A stretch of DNA of 7,047 nucleotides, from contig JBIIZQ010000037.1 of assembly GCA_044346175.1 (NCBI GenBank), positions 1 to 7,047 of the forward strand, written 5' to 3'. Shown here piece by piece: positions 1-6,716 of this stretch. The translations under genes and the position numbers were made by a program. This DNA comes from JBJTUH01 sp044346175. GTDB lineage: Bacteria; Cyanobacteriota; Vampirovibrionia; Vampirovibrionales; JAJTHC01. Numbering within the stretch: the stretch's first letter is position 1; each line of letters begins with the position of its first letter. The notes under the pieces were generated by a model, which was not told where the DNA came from, did no database searches, and saw nothing but the letters and a program-made list of their open reading frames with translations.

Positions 1-1
1 T

Positions 2-67
2 CTAGCAGACCGTTCATCTCTAGGTACATTGGATACCATTGATACCGTGGGGGAGCTGGGTCGCTAG
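2..67 (+). CDS. Possible 3' end of an unidentified plus-strand gene
   Basis: One plus-strand frame is open from the left edge to a TAG at 65-67 and gives 21 residues, ending DTIDTVGELGR. The codons used (GGT, CGT, GAT, ACC) resemble those of the other genes here, and the repeat-rich non-coding stretch begins right after the stop, which fits a gene end. The fragment is too short to assign to a family. A chance open frame of this length is quite possible, so this is a weak call. Confidence 0.22.
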   Translation, partial: LADRSSLGTLDTIDTVGELGR

Positions 68-124
68 AGCTTACTTCCTAAATCATCCGAACAGTTGCTT
101 GAGCTTAAAGCTCGTATTCGCAAG

Positions 125-147
125 GCTCCCCCCACGGGGGGAGAGGG
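125..147. repeat. Short C/G-rich hairpin repeat, copy 1
   Basis: Six Cs preceded by CT (126-133) face six Gs followed by AG (136-143) across an AC centre, giving a near-perfect hairpin. The ends GCTCCCC (125-131) and GGGGGAGAGGG (137-147) recur at 253-259 and 283-293 in copy 2, so the two belong to one repeat family; this copy looks like a version lacking the middle. No T-run follows immediately, only TTTATTAAAA from 151, so a terminator role for a gene ending at 67 is possible but not shown. Confidence 0.55.
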
Positions 148-168
148 CTGTTTATTAAAATTACGCAC

Positions 169-248
169 CGTCCCTGCCGACGCTGGTCGGCATCCAGAGG
201 GCTTGTAGTATCAACGAGGAGTGGATACCGATTTGCATCGGTATGACG
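169..248. repeat. REPIN-like pair of inverted REP-type hairpins
   Basis: Two hairpins of the same design face each other. The left one reads CGTC (169-172), stem TGCCGAC (175-181), loop GCTG, stem GTCGGCA (186-192), with ATCCA at 192-196. The right one is in the opposite orientation: TGGAT (222-226), stem ATACCGAT (225-232), loop TTGC, stem ATCGGTAT (237-244), then GACG (245-248). Read from the opposite strand, the right unit is again CGTC, stem, ATCCA. About 25 bases separate the units. Paired inverted REPs are the known form of REPINs, which are mobilised by RAYT transposases; no such gene is in the window. The stem sequences differ between units while the flanking CGTC and ATCCA are kept. 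Confidence 0.6.
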
Positions 249-252
249 ACAT

Positions 253-293
253 GCTCCCCTCACCCTTGCAGGGAGAGGGGTTGGGGGAGAGGG
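253..293. repeat. C/G-rich hairpin repeat, copy 2
   Basis: The arm CCCCTC-A-CCCT (256-266) pairs with AGGG-A-GAGGGG (270-280) around the loop TGC, with one A-A mismatch. A tail GGGGGAGAGGG (283-293) follows. The first seven bases and the tail are shared with copy 1 at 125-147. It lies directly downstream of the cheW stop codon when read leftwards, so the hairpin could act at the 3' end of the cheA-cheW transcript, but no T-run follows it on that strand. It is more safely called a dispersed intergenic repeat. Confidence 0.55.
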
Positions 294-314
294 TAGCGTT
301 GGATAGTATGGCGA

Positions 315-947
315 TTATGAAGCGTGTTTATGACTATGATACGGTAACGATGAACTCTCAATATGCTCTTGGATGATTTTACTGAGGTCGATAATACTAA
401 TCAGCTGATTTTCAACCTTAATGACCCCCTTAATACACTCCTGATACTGTTCCTTTGCCGCATAACTACTGGTGCCAGTGAGTGGCGAAAGATGCTTTTC
501 AGAAACATTTAAAATGGAGCCAATGCTATCAACAATAATGCCTAGGCGTTCTCTTTGTTGCGTTTGTGAAGGCGTGGGATGACTGGTGGTGGATGCTGGT
601 TTGAGTGCTTGTGTGGTTTGTAACGCCGTAAAGTAAGCCCCACAACTTTCTTCCAAGATAATTTGATACCGTTCTGGTAATGAGGGATTTTCAGGGATGC
701 CTAAACGTTTTCGTAGGTTAATCATGGTCACTACTGACCCCCGAAGGTTGATAAGCCCCTCAATCCAATCAAACCCACGCTCTACTGACATACACGGCTG
801 CATGCGGTTAATCTCACGAATATCATCCAACTCAATGGCAAACTTTTTACCCTCTATAAGAAAGAGTAAAAACTGCAAGTGATTATCACCATGTAATACA
901 GATACTTGCTCTGCTGAGGGCTGTGAGGAGGAGGCTATAGCATTCAT
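315..947 (-). CDS. cheW: CheW-like chemotaxis adaptor protein
   Basis: This 210-residue protein is a cytoplasmic CheW-type adaptor expected to couple chemoreceptors to CheA. The CheW domain spans about residues 23-195. It starts with LQFLLFLIEGKKFAIELDDIRE, has the hallmark INLRGSVVTMINLRKRLG (residues 66-83), and ends with GIIVDSIGSIL and GVIKVENQLISIIDL. An insertion of about 30 residues (about 103-132), rich in Ser, Thr, Pro and Gln, interrupts the domain between strands and is not typical of short CheW proteins. The tail ends YHSHKHAS. The ATG at 947 is preferred because AAAGGAG lies 11 bases before it; an upstream in-frame TTG at 983 has no ribosome site. The gene follows cheA by 71 bases on the same strand, so the two are probably cotranscribed. 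The family is clear from sequence; which receptors it serves is unknown. Confidence 0.9.
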   Translation of the reverse strand: MNAIASSSQPSAEQVSVLHGDNHLQFLLFLIEGKKFAIELDDIREINRMQPCMSVERGFDWIEGLINLRGSVVTMINLRKRLGIPENPSLPERYQIILEESCGAYFTALQTTQALKPASTTSHPTPSQTQQRERLGIIVDSIGSILNVSEKHLSPLTGTSSYAAKEQYQECIKGVIKVENQLISIIDLSKIIQEHIESSSLPYHSHKHAS

Positions 948-958
948 TGAGTAAACAA

Positions 959-965
959 CTCCTTT
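959..965 (-). promoter_or_regulatory. Ribosome binding site deciding the cheW start
   Basis: On the minus strand AAAGGAG lies 11 bases ahead of the ATG at 947. The spacing is slightly long but no better site is present, and the TTG at 983 has nothing similar before it. This supports the shorter 210-residue CheW. Confidence 0.6.
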
Positions 966-1018
966 GGTAGGATGCGGTATCAAAATAAGGTGTTAAGGGC
1001 GTTCATGACCATGACTCG

Positions 1019-4000
1019 TTAGATTGTTCTGGATAACATTTCAGCGTGATTCGTATTAAGCACACTCAAGAGACTCTCAGGCGTAGAACCTCCCAAAAGT
1101 TCTGCATTTTCCATAATCTCTTTGAAAATACCATTACGTTTCAGTAGCAAGTTGATGTCGAGTAAAGGCACAAGTTCATGTTCGACAAGCACCGAGTTAC
1201 GAATTTCACGTTCCTCAAAGAGTTGCTCGTCTTCATGAAGGTTTACATCCATTTCATCCATAAACTCGCTGATGAGTACGCCCATTTTTTGGCACCCAAG
1301 TTTTGGTAATAAAAGGTATGCCGTGGATTGTGAAAACTCTGCAGGACGTACTGGCAGGTAGTCTTCAAGACGAATAATGGAAAGCATATGCCCTCGGCAC
1401 TCAATGAACTCTCGCCCACTAACAACCTTAATTTCTGTGAGGTCAATTTGTTCAATACGGAGCATGTCTCGTAAAGGAACTGCGAAAGTTTCAGCCTCGT
1501 GGTTTTTAAACAAGAGTACTTTGACACACTCTTCAACACGGGCATCCATGGCGGGTAAGCCGAAGGTCTTACGGGCTTCTTTTTCACAGAATTGAAGGTC
1601 TTCCATATTTGCAATGGCTTGTGGGTCTAAAATCATCACCACGGAGCCATCCCCTAAAATGGTCGTACCTGAGAAACAACGTGTGTGATGGAGTAACCCT
1701 GAAAGGGGCTTCATTACAATTTCTTCAAGGTCCTCAATACGGTTCACGACCAAGCCATATTGATGGTCGCCATGGCGTAGTACAAGGATATTGAGGTCGG
1801 TATGGGTGCCATTTTCCTGTACGCTAGGTGCTGTTGTAACGCTATCCCAATGGAGAATTTTCTCTAGTCGTACAAGCGGTAACAGTTCGCCACGGAGCTG
1901 AACCACTTCCGTATTACCCACACGGTCAATTTTCCATTCATTTGTACGAGTACTGTTACCAATACGAAGAATTTCAAGGATATTCACCTGAGGAATCGCA
2001 AAACGTTTCCCTTGGACACTGACAATGAGAGAGTTAATAATCGCTAGTGTGAGTGGGATTTTAATCGTGAAGGTTGTCCCTACGCCCACTTCACTATGGA
2101 TAGACACACTCCCCCCCACTTTTTCAATTTTGGAGCGTACAACGTCCATCCCCACACCACGACCTGAAACATCGGTGACTTTTTCAGCCGTTGAAAACCC
2201 TGGCAAGAAAACCAATTGGATAATATCTTGCTCGCTCATCGTATCAAGTTTATCTTGGGAGACCAGCCCTTTTTCAAGTGCTTTGCTTCCCACTTTTTCA
2301 GGGTCAATGCCTCGACCATCATCCACCACTTCTACATGGATACGTCCTACATTGTGGTAGGCTCGTAGACGAATGGTACCACGTGGGTTTTTTCCAGCCA
2401 CTTCACGTTCTTGAGGTGTTTCAATGGCGTGGTCACAACAGTTACGAATCATGTGGGTAAGTGGGTCTGAAAGCACTTCAATGACCGACTTATCTAATTC
2501 AACATCCTGTCCTGAAATCTCAATAGCGATGTCTTTCTGGAGCGATTGAGAGAGGTCTCTTACCACACGAGGAAACTTCTTAAAGAGTCCATCTAATGTT
2601 TGCATCCGCATTTGCAAGATACGGTCTTGAAGCGACGTGGCAATAAAGCTCATATTTTGCACCAAAGAGGAGAGCTTTTGCTGGTCGGTTTGGTCGCCTC
2701 CCTTAAGTGCTTGGGTTTTGCTAAGGTTATTAAAACTTCTTACTAATTGGTTTCTACACAGGACGAGTTCCCCTACCATGTCCATGAGGCGGTCAAGGAG
2801 GTCGATTTTTACACGTACGGTTTCTACCTCGGGGTTTATCCCACTACTAGAAGTATTGGATGTTTTAGGCGGCGTTTTTACCGTATTTGCCGTGGTAGCA
2901 CCTGGTGTAGAGAGCGTGCTTGGGTTATTTGACGAACCCACTGCGGGCGTACTCACTTGTTTAGCTTTGAGTTGTTGCTGAAGGTGCATTTGTTTTCTGA
3001 GGGATTCAATTTGTAATTTGTACCCTTGAGGGAGTTCTATTTCACTTAAGTTATGCACGCTACCCTCTAAGGTTGCTTCCAGCAAAAGGGGTTCTAGGAC
3101 AGTCATGAACAAGAGTCCCTCAAGCCCCTGTGGGGTTTTATGTTGTTCAATGACCGTCCCCACGGTAGAGAGTACGGCTTGTGCTTCATCGACTTTTTTA
3201 GGTTCCACCATCAAAATATAAGGACGCTCTCCTACTAAGACATGCTGACGTAGGGTATTGGCATCAGGCAGGAAGTACTCGGTGAAAATACTTGGGAATC
3301 CTTGACGCACATAGAACTCAGGGTCAGTAAGTACTGTTTGATTTGCAATAAACGTGGGGTCTGCATTCATGATTTTTACTAAGTGGTCATTCAATTTTTT
3401 ACGGTACTCAGCAAATACAATCGTAAAGGCTTTAGGCCAAGGGTATGCCAGTAAATGCTTGGCATCCACTTCAAGGGTTTTGAGTAAAATGTCATGCTCT
3501 ACAACACTGAAAAACAAGTCGCCTATTTCGTCGCTATAATAGACTTTGGCAAAAGAAGGGAGTTGCTTCCGTACGCTGGGCAGGAGGTCAATCCCCATGT
3601 ATAAATGGTAGCCTTCAGCTGCCATTTGCAAAAGTTCTTGACTTTTCATCGAGCTAGGGAAACGTGCAATGAGGTCTTTGGCAAAGCCCCACTGTGCCAT
3701 GGCTTCATGCAAAGCTACATTAGCTTCTTCAGCTTCTTCTTCGAGTTGGGTTTCACTTTCATCACTTAACGCATCAAGGGTACTTTGAGTGCAAGGTATG
3801 GATGTGTCATCACACGAGGTTCTTGCACCCGTTGTACTGGTTGTGCTGATTGTCATGGGTTCAATAAAGGGGAGATGTTCCAACGTGGCAATACCATCTA
3901 CATTGATACGCATGAGTTCGGGGTCAATCACAGTTGAAAGAAGAATGCGAGTGTCATCTTTCGCAATGATAAGCCCCACAGAGTCACAGAAAGAGCTGGT

Positions 4001-4579
4001 TTTTTCAATCTCTTTCAAACCACTTAAAAGATAAAAGTAACAGCCCTCTTTTTGGCTTTGAATATAAGTATCTGCCTTAAAGCGTTCCCATAGGGCATGG
4101 GTATGGGTTGGCTGCTCACAGAACCAAGCTTGGGGTTCTGTCGGTGTTGTTGGCGTTGTTACTGATGTTTTTGGAGGCACTTCCCCTTGATTCATAATGG
4201 ATTCAATATGGTGGTAAACTTCTTGATAGGGTACGGTTTCACTTTCTGAGACGTTGTCAACCATTTGTCTTAGAAGGTCAACACCTTGCAGTAAAGGGTC
4301 AACGTTCGTGGGAGAAGGACACATTTTACCATCACGAAATGCCATGAGCATGTTTTCCATCACGTGAGACAAGCGCTTAATTGCCTCTAGCCCAAAAAAG
4401 CCTGAAGCCCCTTTGATGGTATGAATGGCTCTAAAAATACGGTTAATGGTTTCGTGGTCGGCGCCTTCTTGTTGGGTTTCCAAAATCAGAAGGTCGGGTT
4501 CAATGGTTTCAAGATGTTCTCTACTTTCCACTAAAAACTCTTGTAGCAAGCTATCATCCATATCGCTCATCATCATCAT
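1019..4579 (-). CDS. cheA: CheA-type chemotaxis histidine kinase with two C-terminal CheW domains
   Basis: This 1186-residue protein is a cytoplasmic histidine autokinase that would phosphorylate CheY- or CheB-type partners under receptor control. Numbering is from the ATG at 4579. The HPt (P1) domain covers about 5-127, with the phosphorylatable His53 in IHTIKGASGFFG. A long central part (about 140-540) follows, holding two similar segments (about 163-240 and 454-517) around an unrecognised stretch. A Ser/Thr/Pro/Asn-rich linker (about 542-584) leads to the P3 dimerisation helices (588-660, LLDRLMDMVGELVLCRNQL). The ATPase domain has its N box at HMIRNCCDHAIE (709-720, Asn713), DDGRGID near 753-758, FLPGFST (791-797) and GRGVGMDVV (806-814), all intact, so it should be active. 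Two CheW-like domains follow (about 843-989 and 1016-1149). There is no receiver domain. At 1186 residues it is much longer than the roughly 650-residue enterobacterial CheA. The ATG at 4579 has a good ribosome site; the in-frame TTG at 4648 does not. No convincing promoter was found upstream. Confidence 0.95.
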   Translation of the reverse strand: MMMMSDMDDSLLQEFLVESREHLETIEPDLLILETQQEGADHETINRIFRAIHTIKGASGFFGLEAIKRLSHVMENMLMAFRDGKMCPSPTNVDPLLQGVDLLRQMVDNVSESETVPYQEVYHHIESIMNQGEVPPKTSVTTPTTPTEPQAWFCEQPTHTHALWERFKADTYIQSQKEGCYFYLLSGLKEIEKTSSFCDSVGLIIAKDDTRILLSTVIDPELMRINVDGIATLEHLPFIEPMTISTTSTTGARTSCDDTSIPCTQSTLDALSDESETQLEEEAEEANVALHEAMAQWGFAKDLIARFPSSMKSQELLQMAAEGYHLYMGIDLLPSVRKQLPSFAKVYYSDEIGDLFFSVVEHDILLKTLEVDAKHLLAYPWPKAFTIVFAEYRKKLNDHLVKIMNADPTFIANQTVLTDPEFYVRQGFPSIFTEYFLPDANTLRQHVLVGERPYILMVEPKKVDEAQAVLSTVGTVIEQHKTPQGLEGLLFMTVLEPLLLEATLEGSVHNLSEIELPQGYKLQIESLRKQMHLQQQLKAKQVSTPAVGSSNNPSTLSTPGATTANTVKTPPKTSNTSSSGINPEVETVRVKIDLLDRLMDMVGELVLCRNQLVRSFNNLSKTQALKGGDQTDQQKLSSLVQNMSFIATSLQDRILQMRMQTLDGLFKKFPRVVRDLSQSLQKDIAIEISGQDVELDKSVIEVLSDPLTHMIRNCCDHAIETPQEREVAGKNPRGTIRLRAYHNVGRIHVEVVDDGRGIDPEKVGSKALEKGLVSQDKLDTMSEQDIIQLVFLPGFSTAEKVTDVSGRGVGMDVVRSKIEKVGGSVSIHSEVGVGTTFTIKIPLTLAIINSLIVSVQGKRFAIPQVNILEILRIGNSTRTNEWKIDRVGNTEVVQLRGELLPLVRLEKILHWDSVTTAPSVQENGTHTDLNILVLRHGDHQYGLVVNRIEDLEEIVMKPLSGLLHHTRCFSGTTILGDGSVVMILDPQAIANMEDLQFCEKEARKTFGLPAMDARVEECVKVLLFKNHEAETFAVPLRDMLRIEQIDLTEIKVVSGREFIECRGHMLSIIRLEDYLPVRPAEFSQSTAYLLLPKLGCQKMGVLISEFMDEMDVNLHEDEQLFEEREIRNSVLVEHELVPLLDINLLLKRNGIFKEIMENAELLGGSTPESLLSVLNTNHAEMLSRTI

Positions 4580-4588
4580 GAAAGAGAG

Positions 4589-4596
4589 TCCTTCCT
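4589..4596 (-). promoter_or_regulatory. Ribosome binding site deciding the cheA start
   Basis: On the minus strand AGGAAGGA ends 9 bases before the first of four consecutive ATG codons (4579, 4576, 4573, 4570). It fits the first ATG best and would also tolerate the second. The in-frame TTG at 4648, which would add 23 residues unlike any HPt domain, has no such site. The tandem ATGs mean the true first residue could differ by one or two codons. Confidence 0.7.
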
Positions 4597-4739
4597 CTTG
4601 GCATATCGTAGTGCATGAAAACGCATGCTTGGTTACAGGGGCATTCAAAAAACTATCCTCTGCTTCGGAGCTTGCGTGGCTTTTCTGAAAAAATCTTAGG
4701 CACCTTCCTTCATTTAACGGAGACTCCTTCAGATAAGGG

Positions 4740-4768
4740 CTAACAAGGGGGCGTTAAGTTGCTATACT
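4740..4768 (+). promoter_or_regulatory. Sigma70-type promoter for the carboxypeptidase gene
   Basis: CTAACA at 4740-4745 matches four of six bases of the -35 consensus. After a 17-base spacer, TATACT at 4763-4768 matches five of six of the -10 consensus. Transcription would start near 4775, leaving a leader of about 65 bases before the ATG at 4842. It lies in the divergent gap between cheA and the peptidase gene, about 160 bases from the cheA start. Confidence 0.5.
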
Positions 4769-4841
4769 CATGGCATATGTCTGACCTTTTTCAGCCTTTT
4801 TATTTGCTTTATTTGTGTGTCTTCAAGGAATCTATACGCCC

Positions 4842-6452
4842 ATGTTTAGCCTTCAAACTGCTCAAACGCTTGCCTCTTCTGCCTATATTGCTTCTTCAGG
4901 TATGTCGCCTACTGAGGAGCATACTCAAGTTTTGGCAGGGATTAAAACGCACTTAAAAAAGCTACAAGGTTTAGAACATGCCATGGCATTGATGGGCTGG
5001 GATATTGAAACCTACATGCCTAAACAAGGGGTGGCACCACGAGGCGAAGCCTACGGTACCCTTTCAGGGATGTATCATGAGTTATTAACCGATACGGTAT
5101 TTGCCAATGCGGTAGAAAAACTGGGTGAAAAACTTCAAATGCTGCACGCTGAATATCCCACAGTGCAAGGGTTAAGCTTTCAGGAATCTGTTGCCATTAA
5201 AAAGCTGTATAAACGAATTCAGCAAGCTAAAAAAGTCCCCACCCGTTTAGTGGAGGCTTTGTCTGAAGCAAGTTCCAAAGCCCAACCAGCTTGGGTGGAA
5301 GCTCGTAAAACCAACCAGTTTAAGCATTTTCAACCTCACCTTGAAACGCTTGTATCCTTAACAAAAGAATACGCCGACTGCTTAGGCTGGACAGCCCATC
5401 GTTACGATGCCCTGTTAGACGAGTACGAAGAAGGCTTAACCGTTGCCAAGCTTGACCCCTTATTTTCCGAGTTACAGGCAGGTTTAACCCAACTCCTTGA
5501 CACCCTCGGCGATAGACTCTCCCCCTCACGTTTCCCATGGCGGGTGCGTACTGTGGATGTTGAAACACAAAAACTTATGAGCCAAGCACTGGCAAAGCAC
5601 TTAGGCTTTAATCTTGAGGCAGGACGCATTGACGAAGCCGCTCATCCGTTTTGTTCAGGGAGCAGTGCGATGGATGTCCGTTTAACCAACCGTTATTTTC
5701 CTCAAGACTGGACAAGCTCCTTGTTTTCGCTCCTTCATGAAACGGGGCATGGGCTTTACGAGCAGGGAATTCCGCAACGCTTGCACCCTCTTGGGTTAGC
5801 CGAAGGGGCGAGTATGGCAGTGCATGAGAGCCAGTCAAGGCTATGGGAAAACCTTGTGGGGCGGTCGTTACCGTTTTGGAGTCATGCCTATGGTGTGTTA
5901 CGTGGCATGTGCCAATCAAGAGGTATCACAGCGTTAGACGATGTGGATTTACTGACCTTTCACCGTGGGGTAAACTGCGTTACGCCGAGCCTGATTCGAG
6001 TAGAAGCGGACGAAGTGACCTATAACCTACATGTGATTGTCCGTTACACCCTTGAAAAACAACTGATGGATGGCTCGCTTGCCGTAGCTGACCTCCCTGA
6101 GGCTTGGAATACCCTGTACGAAATGTACTTAGGGGTGCGGCCTACCACAGACACCGAAGGATGTTTGCAGGATGTGCATTGGAGCCATGGCAGTTTTGGG
6201 TATTTCCCGACGTATACCCTTGGGAATTTGTACAGTGCCATGATTCTTAAAAAAGCTGAAGCTGACATTCCTACGCTGTGGAACCACATTGCTACGGGGG
6301 ATTGTGCCGTGTTGCGGCAGTGGCTAAGCGTGAACGTGCATCAGTACGGAAAGCTTTACACGCCTGAGCAACTCCTTACAAATTTAACGGGGGAACCCCT
6401 TTCGATGAAGCCTTTCTTGAACTACCTTGAAGCCAAATACCTCGCTTTATAG
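4842..6452 (+). CDS. M32-family metallocarboxypeptidase (carboxypeptidase Taq type)
   Basis: This 536-residue protein should remove C-terminal amino acids from peptides in the cytosol using a metal ion, as known members of peptidase family M32 do. All hallmark motifs are present, numbered from the ATG at 4842: HPF (268-270), DVRLT (278-282), the zinc motif HETGH (299-303, with catalytic Glu300), HESQSR (328-333, with the third metal ligand Glu329), IRVEADE (385-391) and the stretch from GCLQDVHW to YTLG (440-461). The length is a little above the roughly 500 residues usual for the family, because about 25 residues precede the conserved start (HTQVLAGIKTHLKKLQGLEHAM). No signal peptide is evident. 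The ATG at 4842 is preferred over a GTG at 4815 because AAGGA lies at 4825-4829, 12 bases before it; the ATG at 4902 has no usable site. It has its own promoter and is divergent from cheA, so a link to chemotaxis is not implied. Confidence 0.95.
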   Translation: MFSLQTAQTLASSAYIASSGMSPTEEHTQVLAGIKTHLKKLQGLEHAMALMGWDIETYMPKQGVAPRGEAYGTLSGMYHELLTDTVFANAVEKLGEKLQMLHAEYPTVQGLSFQESVAIKKLYKRIQQAKKVPTRLVEALSEASSKAQPAWVEARKTNQFKHFQPHLETLVSLTKEYADCLGWTAHRYDALLDEYEEGLTVAKLDPLFSELQAGLTQLLDTLGDRLSPSRFPWRVRTVDVETQKLMSQALAKHLGFNLEAGRIDEAAHPFCSGSSAMDVRLTNRYFPQDWTSSLFSLLHETGHGLYEQGIPQRLHPLGLAEGASMAVHESQSRLWENLVGRSLPFWSHAYGVLRGMCQSRGITALDDVDLLTFHRGVNCVTPSLIRVEADEVTYNLHVIVRYTLEKQLMDGSLAVADLPEAWNTLYEMYLGVRPTTDTEGCLQDVHWSHGSFGYFPTYTLGNLYSAMILKKAEADIPTLWNHIATGDCAVLRQWLSVNVHQYGKLYTPEQLLTNLTGEPLSMKPFLNYLEAKYLAL

Positions 6453-6471
6453 CGTGTCACTTTGTATGAGG

Positions 6472-6502
6472 GCAAACCACTCAGGGCGACTGGGTGGTTT
6501 GT
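6472..6502. other. Strong hairpin 20 bases after the peptidase gene
   Basis: CAAACCAC (6473-6480) pairs perfectly with GTGGTTTG (6494-6501). The stem continues inward through a T-G wobble and CAG/CTG around the loop GGCGA (6485-6489), and outward by one more wobble. Its place after the stop codon suggests a transcript end or mRNA stabilising structure. It lacks the T-run of a classical intrinsic terminator on either strand, so termination is an inference. Confidence 0.6.
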
Positions 6503-6510
6503 GCTATAAT
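6502..6510 (+). promoter_or_regulatory. Possible extended -10 promoter
   Basis: TGCTATAAT is an exact extended -10 box (TGN followed by the perfect TATAAT). No -35 match lies at the usual distance, since that position falls within the 6472-6502 hairpin; extended -10 promoters can do without one. Transcription would start near 6517 and run towards the gene at 6789, giving a leader of about 270 bases. A chance match is possible in a short A/T-rich patch. Confidence 0.35.
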
Positions 6511-6556
6511 GCTGTGGCTTGGGTGTACTTAGGCGTTGTTTGCAAATTAAAGAATG

Positions 6557-6587
6557 TTGACTGTTTTTCCATATGTCACACTAGAAT
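6557..6587 (+). promoter_or_regulatory. Possible promoter upstream of the HI0074-type gene
   Basis: TTGACT (6557-6562) matches five of six -35 bases and TAGAAT (6582-6587) five of six -10 bases. The spacer is 19 bases, longer than the ideal 17. The leader to the start codon at 6789 would be about 195 bases and would include the palindrome cluster at 6645-6716. Confidence 0.35.
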
Positions 6588-6644
6588 AGTACACTTTTGT
6601 ACCTCCTCTCTCCTCTTGCATGCTATCCCAATGCCTCCAATAAC

Positions 6645-6716
6645 GGGACGATTATAAACCGTCCCCTACGTGTCCCATCCCAAAACGTAATGTAGGGGAG
6701 GGTTTGTAACCCTCCC
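6645..6716. repeat. Cluster of overlapping palindromes, probable dispersed repeat
   Basis: Three inverted repeats overlap. GGGACG (6645-6650) pairs with CGTCCC (6660-6665). CCCCTAC (6663-6669) pairs with GTAGGGG (6692-6698). GGGAGGGTT (6696-6704) pairs with AACCCTCCC (6708-6716) around TGT. Neighbouring stems share bases (6663-6665 and 6696-6698), so they cannot all form fully at once. No T-run follows, only A residues, which argues against a plus-strand terminator. The compact palindromic form between genes suggests a small non-coding repeat unit, but only one copy is in this window. Confidence 0.5.

Noticed and set aside
125..293. CRISPR array in the repeat-rich left end
   Set aside because: There are only two unequal copies of one unit and an inverted pair of another; there are no regular repeats with spacers.
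948..983. Longer cheW frame from TTG 983
   Set aside because: There is no ribosome site before it; AAAGGAG within this stretch serves the ATG at 947.
2025..2360. 111-codon plus-strand open frame opposite the CheA ATPase region
   Set aside because: It is a shadow of the conserved ATP-binding motifs on the other strand.
4580..4648. Longer cheA reading frame starting at TTG 4648, adding 23 residues
   Set aside because: There is no ribosome site before the TTG, while AGGAAGGA sits well placed before the ATG at 4579; the extra residues do not resemble an HPt domain.
4696..4713. Five-codon minus-strand leader peptide (MKEGA) upstream of cheA with AAGGAG about 10 bases before its ATG
   Set aside because: It has no attenuation-type codon run and no terminator/antiterminator pair after it; such mini-frames arise readily by chance.
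4600..4841. cheA promoter on the minus strand (for example TTGAAG with TAAAAA near 4800-4827)
   Set aside because: The match to consensus is weak and the leader would be over 200 bases; nothing better was found, so none is called.
5608..5919. 103-codon minus-strand open frame inside the peptidase gene
   Set aside because: It is antisense to the conserved metal-binding region of a clear M32 enzyme and has no family features of its own.
6427..6657. Open frame of 76 codons on the plus strand overlapping the end of the peptidase gene
   Set aside because: Its first 26 bases lie in another frame of the peptidase gene, it runs through the hairpin and into the palindrome cluster, it has no ribosome site, and the Cys-rich product resembles nothing known.
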